From contig NWBO01000158.1 in assembly GCA_002633275.1 (NCBI GenBank), forward strand, positions 62,001 through 126,000: a DNA stretch of 64,000 nt, in the 5' to 3' direction. The stretch comes from Bacteroidales bacterium Phil12. GTDB taxonomy: Bacteria; Bacteroidota; Bacteroidia; Bacteroidales; P3. This document shows, piece after piece, positions 1 through 9,795 of this stretch; position 1 is the stretch's first letter; each line of letters starts with the position of its first letter. A program made the position numbers and the translations under genes. A model generated the notes under the pieces. It ran no database searches. It was not told the DNA's origin and was given only the letters and a program-made list of their open reading frames with translations.

Positions 1-152
1 AACGATTAGTACGAAAAAAAGAAAAATTAACTTCAAATAAGGAAGCGGAAAATAGAGATTATACATTATATATAATGAGTAAAATTTTGAATATTTGAAT
101 ATAAAGAATATAAATAAAACAATTTAATAACAAGTTAAAAACAAGGGAAGAA

Positions 153-1925
153 ATGCAAAAGATGTTAAAAAATTTAGCTATACTACTGATGTTTGTGAGT
201 GTAGGCGTACTGGTTACGAGTTGTAACAAATCTACAAAGAACGGTATTGAGTACATACCCTTTCAAAAAACAAAAGATGGTCGTTGGGGAATGATTTCTC
301 CCGATGGTAAAGTTCTTTTCGAGGAAGAGTTTGAAGAACGACCGACAGTGGTACGAGACGGTAGATTTTTTGTAGAAACAAAAGATGGTTTTTGGAGGAT
401 GTATGAGGCAACCGAAAAACCAAAACAAATTGGTCCCGACTACGCATCTGTATCACCTTTTTATAATGGCAGAGCCGTAGTAGCCGAAAAAAATAAACCT
501 GTATCAATTATTGATACAGAAGGTAAAACCGTAAAACTTCTTGATAAAATAGAAGGTAAAACAGTCCTTGAAGTAACTAAGTTTTATGATGGCTATGCGT
601 TATTTCTGACAACCGATAAACTATTTGGCGTAATAAATACTAGCGGAAAATGTATCATAAAACCACAGTATGCTTTTATGGCCTATGCAGGTGATGACAA
701 ATTTTTTGCTTTCGATAAGAACATAAAAGAATTGGACGAAGAAAGTAAGTATAAAGCCCAACTACTAAACAGTAGTGGAAAAGTTATATACGAATTTGCT
801 GGTGATAAGTATAAATCTTTGGGACTCTATCACCATGACCTTGGAGCCACCATGACTTATGGTAAAATGGAGGTATCTGTAAAAAGAAGTGGTAAGGAAG
901 TTTGGGGTATTATTGATAGTAAGGGCGAATATATTGTAAAACCATCGGAGAAATATGAATTTATCAGCGAAATTCATGGGGATAAATTCATATATAAAAA
1001 TGATGACAAATTTGGTCTTGCAAATATGAAAGGAGAAACTCTTATACGTGCAAAATATAATTCTTTGGAGTATATGTCCGATAATATATTATTGGCCGAA
1101 GAAAAAGATGGAGAAGAATATAAAAGCAAGTTAATTGACGAAAAAGATAATCAAATAGGAAACGATAGTTATTTAGCATGTTGGTCATTTGATGATTTTG
1201 ACGGAAAGCATACTTTTGTTAAAGTTTCGGACAACGAATGGTCTATAATCGATAAGAAAGGAAAAGAACTGAAAGGTTTGCCTGATATGGTAAATGTGAC
1301 TTTTTATCATGGATACAAGAGTATAGAAAGTGATTATGTGGATATGTCAAAAGTAATTTCTGCGTTAAATATAACAAATCAAAGTGTGTTAGACATAAAT
1401 TTCAATATGTCTGTTCAACAAATATTTTCAGTTTTGAACAAAGAAAGAGGAGAGAGTTTAGAACCGGAAAACTACTCTGACAGAGATGTTCTTAATGTTT
1501 ATGAAGACGTTGAAGGAGTTTCCTATCGATTGGAAATTGATTTCCCTGAAAAAATAGCTAAAAGAACATATAAAACAGAATACTATTATGGTTATGGTTA
1601 TCAAGTTCCAGCAGGATATACATGGAATAATGTAAAACCAATTATATTTGGAATCAGGTTTAGCCAATCAGGTAAATTAAAAGGTAAAACACGCTCTGTA
1701 TTTGACGCATTAGCCGATAAATTCAAATCAATGGGTACTGTTGTGAAACAAGGAGATAATGCAATAATTTTCAATCTTAAAGACGGAATATCTGCTTTGG
1801 TTTATATTGGAAGTAGCGAACTCTACGGAAGTGTTTACGCAGTGTGGGGAAAATTCAAAGCGGAAAATATAGACTTTGATGGATTTAATTCCTTAGATAG
1901 TGATGAAACAGTTACAGAAGAATAA
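153..1925 (+). CDS. WG-repeat lipoprotein, function unknown
   Basis: A 590-residue predicted lipoprotein. Residues 1-24 form a lipoprotein signal: a short basic start, the hydrophobic stretch LAILLMFVSVGVLV and the lipobox LVTSC with Cys24, so it should be exported and lipidated. The body has about five WG-type repeats, an aromatic-glycine pair followed by a turn ending in G-K/E: RWGMISPDGK near residue 44, LFGVINTSGK near 158, VWGIIDSKGE near 250, FGLANMKGE near 288 and EWSIIDKKGK near 362. WG/KWG repeats are structural beta units in many bacterial surface proteins and have no assigned catalysis. The last 190 residues, with a Tyr-rich patch YYYGYGY, are not recognised. It is followed by a terminator shared with the convergent murL-murD gene. 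I see no TAnnTTTGC promoter in the 152 bases upstream. Confidence 0.85.
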   Translation: MQKMLKNLAILLMFVSVGVLVTSCNKSTKNGIEYIPFQKTKDGRWGMISPDGKVLFEEEFEERPTVVRDGRFFVETKDGFWRMYEATEKPKQIGPDYASVSPFYNGRAVVAEKNKPVSIIDTEGKTVKLLDKIEGKTVLEVTKFYDGYALFLTTDKLFGVINTSGKCIIKPQYAFMAYAGDDKFFAFDKNIKELDEESKYKAQLLNSSGKVIYEFAGDKYKSLGLYHHDLGATMTYGKMEVSVKRSGKEVWGIIDSKGEYIVKPSEKYEFISEIHGDKFIYKNDDKFGLANMKGETLIRAKYNSLEYMSDNILLAEEKDGEEYKSKLIDEKDNQIGNDSYLACWSFDDFDGKHTFVKVSDNEWSIIDKKGKELKGLPDMVNVTFYHGYKSIESDYVDMSKVISALNITNQSVLDINFNMSVQQIFSVLNKERGESLEPENYSDRDVLNVYEDVEGVSYRLEIDFPEKIAKRTYKTEYYYGYGYQVPAGYTWNNVKPIIFGIRFSQSGKLKGKTRSVFDALADKFKSMGTVVKQGDNAIIFNLKDGISALVYIGSSELYGSVYAVWGKFKAENIDFDGFNSLDSDETVTEE

Positions 1926-1963
1926 TGATGAGTTTGGAGACTAAACAGAATAATTGAAAATCC

Positions 1964-1993
1964 AAAGGTTCGCTAAGTAATTGGCGAACCTTT
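1964..1993. terminator. bidirectional terminator
   Basis: Perfect 10-base stem AAAGGTTCGC / GCGAACCTTT with a 10-base loop. It is followed by a T-run on the plus strand and preceded by A-rich sequence. It lies between the convergent ends of the WG-repeat gene and the murL-murD fusion and can serve both. Confidence 0.8.
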
Positions 1994-2015
1994 TTCTATT
2001 TTTCATTTTTGTATT

Positions 2016-4805
2016 TTATCCGAATATCAATTCTTTGAAAGTGTCGCCGCGATGCTCAAAGTTTTTGAATTGGTCGTATGACGTGGCAGCGGGAGAAAGA
2101 AGCACAGAAGTGTCAGGCTCGGCATTGGCTTTGCAATAAGTGGCAATATCTGTCCAATCGTTGGAAACAAAGTATGTTATATTGCTTTGATTGTCGTTAT
2201 TCAAAATATCGTACATACGTTTGCCCGCCTTTCCTACGATAACAATATGCTTTATGCTCTTTTCCGATAAAAGTTCCTTGATTGGAGAATAATCGATGCC
2301 TCTGTCCATACCGCCAAGTATCAAAACACTAACGTTTTTCAATGTTCTGACGGCAGCTAATGTGGCTTGCGGAATTGTTGAAATGGAATCATCATAATAT
2401 TTGACGCCATTCTTTTCGCCAATAAACTGCATACGGTGGCTCAATCCCTTAAAGTCAAGCATAGAAGCCTCCGCCGTGCTTACAGGTATATTCATAATTT
2501 TGGCAACATTCATAGCCGCCAGGATATTATATTTGTTATGCGTGCCGACAAGGTATTGGGACTGAGCAAAAGTATAATCATTCAAACCAAAACCGATAAG
2601 ATTTGTTTGCTTAGTTTTGCAATCTTCTATTAAAGAGGAGTTCAAACGTTGAGAAAGGATTTTATCATCGCTATTATAAATAAAATAATCGCCTTTGCTT
2701 GCTTTGAAAAGCAGGTTTAACTTAGCATTCTGATAGTCTGTGAAAGAAGTGTAATGATCCAAGTGCTCCTCAAACAGATTTAATAAAACGGATATATGAC
2801 AAGAACGCTTAACCAACTGCAATTGATGACAGGAAAGTTCCAAAACTATTTTCGTCTCGGCATCGATGCTGTCTATTATATCAAAGAATGGTATGCCTAT
2901 ATTTCCTGCAAGGAGGGTGTTGGCGTCTTGCGATTTTAGAATATGATATATCAAGGACGATGTAGTGGATTTGCCTTTCGTTCCGGTTATACCTATGGTT
3001 TGGTTGTGGAACAAACGCAAAAACAAATCGCATTGGTTTGTAAGTTTATTGAAATCCAATTGCGGATAATCCTTTGGAGCCATTCCGGGAGTAAGGATTA
3101 TGGTTGAACATTCCTTTGATATTGTCGTTAAATCCTCTGTACGATAAAAAGTTTTATGACCTTTAACGTCTTCACTGATTTGAGCAAAGCGGTCTTTGTC
3201 GGCATCAAACAAATAAAATTGCTGCGGAATTAATTTATTCAAAAGTCTAAGAGTCGAAAGTCCTTCACGTCCCAAACCGACAATAGCAATATTTTGATTG
3301 GCGAGATGCTTTGCTAAAAGTGCTTTCTTCGTAAGCGGATAAAATTTATCGAAACAATCCAATAAGTCCGCCGGTAAATTGTTTTGCGAAAGCGGTTGAT
3401 TTAAGAATTTTTTGAAGTCTTCTTTCGCATATTTAACATATAAATCCGTTGTCGTGTAATATTGCAAAAGGCTCTCGTCTTGTGTTATTCCGTACTTGCG
3501 AATATGTTCGCATAACGCCATATTCACTTCTTGCTTTGTGCCGACGCATTCAAACGGTTTGACGGCTTTTTCGCCCGTAAGTTCTTGAAAATAATTTTTT
3601 AACTTATCGTTGGCGAACAGGTTGCTGCCGAAAATTTCGGTTAATTGGTCTATATTCAAGAAAGGAGAGAGGATTATAAAAGCAAACAAGCATTTAGGAC
3701 AGTTTCCACACCAAATATCTTGCTTCGAGCCGACATTACAAGATTTGAACACGTCAAAATAATCCAAACAAGAGAAAATCCGGGCGATTTTCAACTCGGA
3801 AATAGGTCGTAAAAACGAGAAATATTCTATATCGGGGCAAATATTTTGTTTGTAATATTCCCTAAAATCGTTTTCAAATTCAAGGCTTTTGCTGTATTGG
3901 TGATTAACTCCCGATAATGTGTCGGTGGCTTCGTTGGCGGAGTTCTCGTTGCTTAAAGCGATATATTTCTTGTTTGTTATAACCGAACACATCAAACAAG
4001 AAAAGGCAAGCATAGCAGAAAAAGGCGTGTGGCCGTTCAAGTAACCCAAAGCGTTTAACTCCAATAAGTGTTTGTCTATCGTGCGTTTGATTTCCAAAGT
4101 CTGAGCAGAAGAGAACGCTCCTCTTTCTATGCAGTCCTTTGTCGCCCCACGAGAATTGATAACAAGAGGTGTTATTTTCTTCGACTTGGCACGTAACAAT
4201 TCCAATGTAACAACACTATCCTTACCGCCACCGATAGGTACGAGAAATTCATCATTGGTTTTCAAATTGCGAGTTTGTGGAACTGTGAAATTAGTATCGG
4301 TGATTAATAAATTAGTGTCAGTGATTAGTGAATTAGTGTGAGACACTAATTTATCAGTATCACACATTATTTTTTTGTTTTCGCCATTGATTATTGTAAC
4401 AAAAGTATCAAGGTTTGTTTTTATGTTATTCAGATAAAAAAACTCTCCCAAGCCGTTAAACCAAAGTTTCTTCCAAAAACGTTGTTGGCTTTCGGTTAAA
4501 CTGCCGCATTTAATCAAGATATTGGGACAACAAAAGGCTTTCCAATATGATATTAACTCGATAAGACCAATATGAAAGGCGATGTTTTCGATTAATTTCT
4601 GTTTGTTTTCGTCAAATGTGGGGTTTATGAAATCCTTGTTGTAGAATAGTTGATAAGGGGAGAAGTGATGCTCATCGCAAGAGAAAAAGAATTGAACTTT
4701 TATTCCATCTGCTTCTTGTGAAATGGTGTAGTTTTCGTATGTAAATGTGGAATGTTTCAGTCTTAACTCTTCGTACTTTCGACTATTATCTTGATACTCT
4801 GTCAT
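2016..4805 (-). CDS. MurL-MurD fusion (UDP-MurNAc-L-Ala-L-Glu epimerase / UDP-MurNAc-L-Ala-glutamate ligase)
   Basis: A 929-residue two-domain protein. Residues 1-480 look like MurL, the PP-loop epimerase that converts the L-Glu of UDP-MurNAc-L-Ala-L-Glu to D-Glu in Xanthomonas: PP-loop IGGGKDS at 191-197, LSNENSANE near 284, NHQYSKS near 301 and a CGNCPKC cluster at 366-372. Residues 500-929 are a MurD-type Mur ligase: NAD-fold start IAIVGLGREG at 506, ATP loop GTKGKSTT at 608-615, GNIG at 634, EEHLDHY near 679, the DDSISTIPQAT segment at 805 where classical MurD has NDSKATN, and the C-terminal LLSPAATSYDQF. The expected job is to add L-Glu and then epimerise it, which would bypass the need for free D-Glu from MurI; this is inferred from Xanthomonas MurD2-MurL. 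Residues 144-172 are encoded by an in-frame 21-base repeat array (TNSLITD/TNLLITD) before the PP-loop. The domain calls are strong; the substrate order is inference. Confidence 0.85.
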   Translation of the reverse strand: MTEYQDNSRKYEELRLKHSTFTYENYTISQEADGIKVQFFFSCDEHHFSPYQLFYNKDFINPTFDENKQKLIENIAFHIGLIELISYWKAFCCPNILIKCGSLTESQQRFWKKLWFNGLGEFFYLNNIKTNLDTFVTIINGENKKIMCDTDKLVSHTNSLITDTNLLITDTNFTVPQTRNLKTNDEFLVPIGGGKDSVVTLELLRAKSKKITPLVINSRGATKDCIERGAFSSAQTLEIKRTIDKHLLELNALGYLNGHTPFSAMLAFSCLMCSVITNKKYIALSNENSANEATDTLSGVNHQYSKSLEFENDFREYYKQNICPDIEYFSFLRPISELKIARIFSCLDYFDVFKSCNVGSKQDIWCGNCPKCLFAFIILSPFLNIDQLTEIFGSNLFANDKLKNYFQELTGEKAVKPFECVGTKQEVNMALCEHIRKYGITQDESLLQYYTTTDLYVKYAKEDFKKFLNQPLSQNNLPADLLDCFDKFYPLTKKALLAKHLANQNIAIVGLGREGLSTLRLLNKLIPQQFYLFDADKDRFAQISEDVKGHKTFYRTEDLTTISKECSTIILTPGMAPKDYPQLDFNKLTNQCDLFLRLFHNQTIGITGTKGKSTTSSLIYHILKSQDANTLLAGNIGIPFFDIIDSIDAETKIVLELSCHQLQLVKRSCHISVLLNLFEEHLDHYTSFTDYQNAKLNLLFKASKGDYFIYNSDDKILSQRLNSSLIEDCKTKQTNLIGFGLNDYTFAQSQYLVGTHNKYNILAAMNVAKIMNIPVSTAEASMLDFKGLSHRMQFIGEKNGVKYYDDSISTIPQATLAAVRTLKNVSVLILGGMDRGIDYSPIKELLSEKSIKHIVIVGKAGKRMYDILNNDNQSNITYFVSNDWTDIATYCKANAEPDTSVLLSPAATSYDQFKNFEHRGDTFKELIFG
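4291..4374. repeat. 21-bp phased array, 4 units, inside murL coding region
   Basis: Units start at 4291, 4312, 4333 and 4354, exactly 21 bases apart. They begin TTAGTATCGG, TTAGTGTCAG, TTAGTGTGAG and TCAGTATCAC. Because 21 is a multiple of three, the minus-strand reading frame passes through and gives heptapeptide repeats of the type TDTNLLI. A weaker fifth unit may precede at 4270. These units belong to the same family as the arrays found between genes. Confidence 0.9.
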
Positions 4806-4856
4806 AGCGGTTGTAAAAATTTTCTGCGAAATTACGAAAACTTTTTATAAATACAT

Positions 4857-4865
4857 TATCTTTGC
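4857..4865 (+). promoter_or_regulatory. -7 promoter element of rnr
   Basis: TATCTTTGC matches the Bacteroidota TAnnTTTGC element and lies 21 bases before the ATG at 4887. It places transcription start after the TTG at 4869, so the longer reading from that TTG is unlikely. Confidence 0.75.
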
Positions 4866-4886
4866 ATTTTGAAAATTAAAAAAACA

Positions 4887-7046
4887 ATGAGTGAAAGAGA
4901 GAAATTTATAGGGTTGGATAGAAAGGTGCTGAGTGTTTTCGCTCAAAATCCGTCGGAAGATTTTTCAATTAAAAAGGTGTATGGTATTTTGTCTATCAAG
5001 GACAGAAAAGTCAAAGATATTATAAAAGCGATTGTTGTCAATATGGCAAGGGAAAACATACTTGTCAAAAAAGGTTCGCAATATCATCTGCACGAGAAAT
5101 ACGCTAATAAAGACACTTCGAAAAAACATTATATAACGGGTGTCGTAGATTTTACCAAGAGTGGTAAAATTTTTGTTATACCTGATGAGGGACAAGAAGA
5201 TATAAGAATTAATTCTTCAAATACATCACAGGCGTTAAACGGAGATAGGGTCAAAGTCTATGTGTTTCCAAAACGAAGAAATAGACCAAAGGAAGGGCAG
5301 ATAGTAAGCATTATTGAAAGAAAGAGAACTCAGTTTGCAGGTATTATCACTAAGAAAAAAGATTTTGCGATAGTCAAGTGCAACGAGAATGAACTGCCGT
5401 ATGTCGTTACAATTAAAGATTTTGACAATAACATCGAGGACGGAAGTAAAGTAATAATAAAGATAAAGGATTGGAAACCTTCGTCAAATCAACCGTTGGG
5501 TGAGATTGTAAAAGTTTTGGGTAAGCCGGGTGATAATGATGTGGAAATGGTCAGCATTTTGTTTGAAAACGATTTGGCTGTGGATTTCCCGAAAGAAGTT
5601 GAACAAGAGGTGGAGAAAATACCAAACACCGTAACAGCGAAAGATTTGGAGGGCAGAAAAGATTATCGTGATATGGTAACCTTTACCATAGACCCCAAAG
5701 ACGCAAAAGACTTTGACGATGCGGTTTCTTTCAAACTATTGGATAATGGCAACTATTTGATAGGGGTTCATATTGCTGATGTCTCGCATTATGTGAAAAT
5801 CGGAAGTGCAATAGACAAAGAGGCTTATAAGCGTGCAACCAGTGTTTATTTGGTGGATAGGACAATACCAATGCTGCCCGAAAAACTTTGCAATCAAGTA
5901 TGCTCGTTGAGGGAAAATGAAGATTCGCTAACGTATAGTGTCGTCTTTGAATTTACACCGAAAGGAGGAGTTGTGGATTATACGATAGACAAAAGCGTTA
6001 TACGTTCCAATAAACGTTTTACATACGAGCAGGCACAAGCAATAATAGAAGCAAGCGAGTATAATACAGCCTATCAATCCTCGGAGTATTCCACTCAGAT
6101 TGTTTTGCTTTGGAAGATTGCAAAGATATTAAGAGATAATAGGTTTAAGCGTGGGGCTTTGAATTTTTCTTCGCCTGAGTTTCGTTTTGATTTAGATGAA
6201 AACAAAAAACCTGTTGCCGTGCATCTTGTGGAGGATAATGAGTCGCATTGGATGATAGAAGAATATATGTTGCTTGCCAATAGAGTTATTGCTCAAACGA
6301 TTGGCAAAGTGGAAAAGAAACCTGCAAAAACCTTTGTGTATCGTGTTCATGATGAACCTAACCCCGAAAAAGTGGAAACGTTTAAGGCTTTCGCTCAGAA
6401 ATTAGGTTACAAGATTAGCAACACTTCGAGAGAAAAATTGGTTGCATCTTACAATGATTTGTTTGATAAAGTCAAAGGATTGTCGCAAGAGACTTTGATA
6501 AGCAATATTGCTTTGCGTACGATGTCAAAGGCTTATTATTCAACGGACAATATCGGACATTATGGTTTGGCTTTTGATTATTATACACATTTTACTTCGC
6601 CTATTCGTCGTTATCCCGATTTGATGGTTCATAGACTTTTGTATGATTATCTTATAGACAAAAAACCTTCTGCCGACAAAGATTTTTATGAACAGTGTTG
6701 CAAGCATTGTTCCGATATGGAAAAATTGGCTGCCGATGCGGAACACGAAAGCATTAAATACAAGCAGGCGGAGTTTCTTATGGATAAACAAGGACAGGTG
6801 TTTGACGGAGAAGTCAGTGGGGTAAGCAAATGGGGTATTTACGTTATGATAGACGAGAATAAGTGCGAGGGCTTGGTGCGTATGGCTTCAATGACAGATG
6901 ATTTCTATATGTTGGACGAGGATAATTATCAAATAATCGGCGAACATTATGGAAAAACTTATCAATTGGGACAAAAGGTAAAGATTAGGATTGAAAGCGT
7001 CAATATGCTTAAAAAACAAATCAATTTTGTCTTGGTTGAGAGTTAG
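4887..7046 (+). CDS. rnr: Ribonuclease R
   Basis: A 3'-5' exoribonuclease of the RNase II/R family, which degrades structured RNA and helps in rRNA and mRNA turnover. Counted from MSEREKF (719 residues): N-terminal winged-helix region, cold-shock domains near 75-215, RNB catalytic domain near 250-590 with the metal-binding DPKDAKDFDDA motif and HIADVSHYV, then RVHDEPNP and the RNB end signature TSPIRRYPDLMVHR, and a C-terminal S1 domain from about 635 (DGEVSGVSKWGIYVMI). All acidic residues of the active-site motif are present. The ATG at 4887 is preferred over the TTG at 4869 because a -7 element ends at 4865. It is divergent from murL-murD and is followed by trkA 46 bases downstream. Confidence 0.95.
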   Translation: MSEREKFIGLDRKVLSVFAQNPSEDFSIKKVYGILSIKDRKVKDIIKAIVVNMARENILVKKGSQYHLHEKYANKDTSKKHYITGVVDFTKSGKIFVIPDEGQEDIRINSSNTSQALNGDRVKVYVFPKRRNRPKEGQIVSIIERKRTQFAGIITKKKDFAIVKCNENELPYVVTIKDFDNNIEDGSKVIIKIKDWKPSSNQPLGEIVKVLGKPGDNDVEMVSILFENDLAVDFPKEVEQEVEKIPNTVTAKDLEGRKDYRDMVTFTIDPKDAKDFDDAVSFKLLDNGNYLIGVHIADVSHYVKIGSAIDKEAYKRATSVYLVDRTIPMLPEKLCNQVCSLRENEDSLTYSVVFEFTPKGGVVDYTIDKSVIRSNKRFTYEQAQAIIEASEYNTAYQSSEYSTQIVLLWKIAKILRDNRFKRGALNFSSPEFRFDLDENKKPVAVHLVEDNESHWMIEEYMLLANRVIAQTIGKVEKKPAKTFVYRVHDEPNPEKVETFKAFAQKLGYKISNTSREKLVASYNDLFDKVKGLSQETLISNIALRTMSKAYYSTDNIGHYGLAFDYYTHFTSPIRRYPDLMVHRLLYDYLIDKKPSADKDFYEQCCKHCSDMEKLAADAEHESIKYKQAEFLMDKQGQVFDGEVSGVSKWGIYVMIDENKCEGLVRMASMTDDFYMLDEDNYQIIGEHYGKTYQLGQKVKIRIESVNMLKKQINFVLVES

Positions 7047-7092
7047 TTTTGAATGATTGAAAGTTTTGTATTGTATATTTATATAAAGGAAG

Positions 7093-8433
7093 ATGAATAT
7101 AATAATTGCAGGAGACGGAGAGGTTGGTTTTCATTTAGCTAAAACACTTTCAAAGGTAAGACATAATATAACGGTTGTCGATCCGCATTCCGATTTGTTA
7201 AAACTTTTACAGACAGATAGCGACCTTTTGACCGTTACGGGCAATTCCACTTCGATAAGTGTGTTGAAAGAAGCCGGGATTAGTGATTGTGATTTACTAA
7301 TAAGCGTATTGCATCAAGAGAATATAAATATCATAACTTGTATATTAGGAAAACGTTTGGGGGCAAAGAGAACCGTTGCAAGAGTTTCCACGATAGAGTA
7401 TTTGAATGATGACAACAAAAGTATGTTCAAAGCCATGGGTATCGACGAAATGGTGTCTCCCGAACGTATAGCAGCAAAGGAAATCACTAATTTATTGATA
7501 AGAAATACTGCAACAGAAGTCTTTGATTTTTCAGGTGGATTGCTGAGCATATATATGACACGTTTGGATAAGCATACGGCATTTACGGATAAGACAATAG
7601 CAGACGTTGCAAAAGAGTTCCCTCAAATGGACGCCCGTATAGTATGTATCATTCGTTCGGGTCAGACCATTATTCCAGGTGGAGACGATTATTACAGGGA
7701 AGGTGATTTGATTTATCTTTTACTTCGTCCTCAGAGCCTTGAAATAGTTAAAACATTATTCAAAAAAACTGAAATTCAGATAAAAAACGCTATGATTCTT
7801 GGCGGAGGAAGAATTGGCAAACGAACAGCATTGAACATTCAAGACAAAATACAGTTGAAAATCATAGAACAAGATAGAGACAGATGCCTTAATCTTGTTG
7901 ATGATTTGAATAATACAATGATAATAAACGGTAATGGTTCGGATATATCTTTGCTTATGGACGAAGGATTGAGACAAACAGATGCTTTCATAGCAACAAC
8001 AGGCTCAACCGAGACCAATATTCTCAGTTGTCTGCATGCTCACAAGCAAGGAGTAAAGAAGACTATCGCTTTGGTGGAGAATATCAGTTACATAGATGTT
8101 TCGCAAGATATAGGCATAGATACCATAATTAACAAAAAACTGATAACTGCAAGTTATATTGCACGTTTTACTCTTTCGGGGGAAGTTACTTCGAGTAAAT
8201 GGTTGTCGGGTATCGATGCAGAGGTTTTTGAAGTTATCGTAAAAGAGAAATCACCCGCTACAAAAGATATTATTATGAATTTGAAAATTCCAAGCGGAGT
8301 TTCCATAGGTGGTATAATCCGAGATGGCGAAAGTTTCATCGCAAGAGGAAATACAAGAATAGAAACCGGCGATAAAGTTGTTGTGTTTTCTTTGCCTGAA
8401 AGTGCCAACAAGGCTATGAAACTGTTTAATTAA
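7093..8433 (+). CDS. trkA: Trk potassium uptake regulatory subunit TrkA
   Basis: Cytoplasmic NAD(H)-binding gating subunit of Trk-type K+ channels, 446 residues. It contains two RCK units in tandem: the first Rossmann fold begins MNIIIAGDGEVGFHLA (GxGxxG) and the second begins MILGGGRIGKRTA near residue 232. Each is followed by a TrkA-C domain (near 145-220 and 370-446). Length and architecture are typical. Two trkH genes follow directly, so this is a trkA-trkH-trkH cluster, probably one transcript. Confidence 0.94.
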   Translation: MNIIIAGDGEVGFHLAKTLSKVRHNITVVDPHSDLLKLLQTDSDLLTVTGNSTSISVLKEAGISDCDLLISVLHQENINIITCILGKRLGAKRTVARVSTIEYLNDDNKSMFKAMGIDEMVSPERIAAKEITNLLIRNTATEVFDFSGGLLSIYMTRLDKHTAFTDKTIADVAKEFPQMDARIVCIIRSGQTIIPGGDDYYREGDLIYLLLRPQSLEIVKTLFKKTEIQIKNAMILGGGRIGKRTALNIQDKIQLKIIEQDRDRCLNLVDDLNNTMIINGNGSDISLLMDEGLRQTDAFIATTGSTETNILSCLHAHKQGVKKTIALVENISYIDVSQDIGIDTIINKKLITASYIARFTLSGEVTSSKWLSGIDAEVFEVIVKEKSPATKDIIMNLKIPSGVSIGGIIRDGESFIARGNTRIETGDKVVVFSLPESANKAMKLFN

Positions 8434-8466
8434 TATTTTGCAGATGATATTTCGTATGCTTGAAAG

Positions 8467-9744
8467 ATGATTTTCCTTAATAGAAATATTAGTAACAGAA
8501 CCATAACCAAAAGACAGGGACAATATATTGTTGCTTCATTGTGGCTTGTCATTCCTTTTCTTTGCAGTTTTGTCTATTATTTTTCTCCTTGCGGATTTAC
8601 TTTCGCACAATCCTTGTTTGAATCATATAGTGGTTTTACAACGACAGGTGCAACGATAATCAAGCATCCCGAAGATTATCCTTCATGGCTTTTGATTTAT
8701 AGAAGTTTTACACAATGGCTTGGAGGCTTAGGTTTTACCCTTATCATCATATTACTATTGGGAAAGCGTGCGGCAAATATGAATAACTTGTTCCATGCTG
8801 AATTTTTCTCCTTGACTAATCTTAAAATTTATCCGCATCTTTACAAAACCGTTCAAGTAATATTCATTTATTATACCGTACTTACTTTGCTTTGCTTTTG
8901 TGCTTTGTCTTTTCAAGGGTTAAACATCACTGATGCTTTGAGCCATGCTTTTTCTACAATATCCACAGGCGGTTTTTCAACCCATACGCAGAATATTGCG
9001 TATTTTCAAACCTCCGTTCAATGGACTATTATGGCGTTTATGTTTATTAGTGGAATAAGTTTCTTTTTAATTGTCAATTTGTTTCGCGGTCGTTTCCGTC
9101 CGTTATTCACTAATGAACAATTGAGATATTATGTTATCCTTATTTTGGCGGTTAGTATTTGTTTTGTTGTGTATTGGATAACGAAAGGGAATACTGATTT
9201 GGTTGAAAACATCAAAAATTCTCTGTTTTATTCTGTTTCTATCGTTTCTTCGACGGGTTATGATTTGCAGATAGGTAATATGGGCGAATTTGTAACGGCT
9301 TGTTTGGTGTTGTTGATGTTTATCGGAGGCTGTTCGGCATCTTCTTCGACGGGATTGAAGATTATAAGGGTTTTGATATTGTTTAGATTTTCTCGAACGG
9401 CCGCAACAAAAATTTTTCATCCACGTGCCGTTGTGCCGATAAGATATAATAAACGAATGGTGTCTTTGGAAGATATACGAAGAATATTCGGTTTCTTCTT
9501 TTTGTATATGATTGTTTTTGTTTTCGGAGTATTTTTCTTGTGTGTGGGTGGTAATGAACTTTCGAGTTCGATAGCAATGTCGGCAGCCAATCTTGGAAAC
9601 ATCGGTCCGGCTGTGGGTGAATATGCTTTAAATATTGATTATGCTTCGTTAAATATATTTTCGCAAGGCGTTTTGGTGGTATTGATGCTTTTGGGTAGGT
9701 TGGAAATTTATTCGTTTTTAGTAATATTTTTTAGGAAAAGATAG
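8467..9744 (+). CDS. trkH: TrkH-family K+ channel subunit, N-terminally short
   Basis: Membrane pore subunit of a Trk system. At 425 residues it is about 70 shorter than the next gene. All four selectivity-filter loops are present: GFTTTGATI near 58, STGGFSTHT near 168, SSTGYDLQ near 260 and NLGNIGPAVGE near 374. Alignment by eye puts its first residues (ITKRQGQYIVASLWLV) opposite residue 80 of its neighbour (MDKRAGLLTVTFIWVI), so the usual first transmembrane segments are absent. Only 33 bases separate it from trkA and no missing segment is visible there in another frame. It either works without that segment or pairs with the full-length paralogue; I cannot tell which. Confidence 0.87.
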   Translation: MIFLNRNISNRTITKRQGQYIVASLWLVIPFLCSFVYYFSPCGFTFAQSLFESYSGFTTTGATIIKHPEDYPSWLLIYRSFTQWLGGLGFTLIIILLLGKRAANMNNLFHAEFFSLTNLKIYPHLYKTVQVIFIYYTVLTLLCFCALSFQGLNITDALSHAFSTISTGGFSTHTQNIAYFQTSVQWTIMAFMFISGISFFLIVNLFRGRFRPLFTNEQLRYYVILILAVSICFVVYWITKGNTDLVENIKNSLFYSVSIVSSTGYDLQIGNMGEFVTACLVLLMFIGGCSASSSTGLKIIRVLILFRFSRTAATKIFHPRAVVPIRYNKRMVSLEDIRRIFGFFFLYMIVFVFGVFFLCVGGNELSSSIAMSAANLGNIGPAVGEYALNIDYASLNIFSQGVLVVLMLLGRLEIYSFLVIFFRKR

Positions 9745-9795
9745 AATATTAAGAGCATAATAGTAAAAGATGATTTGAAATATAAATTGTAGATA

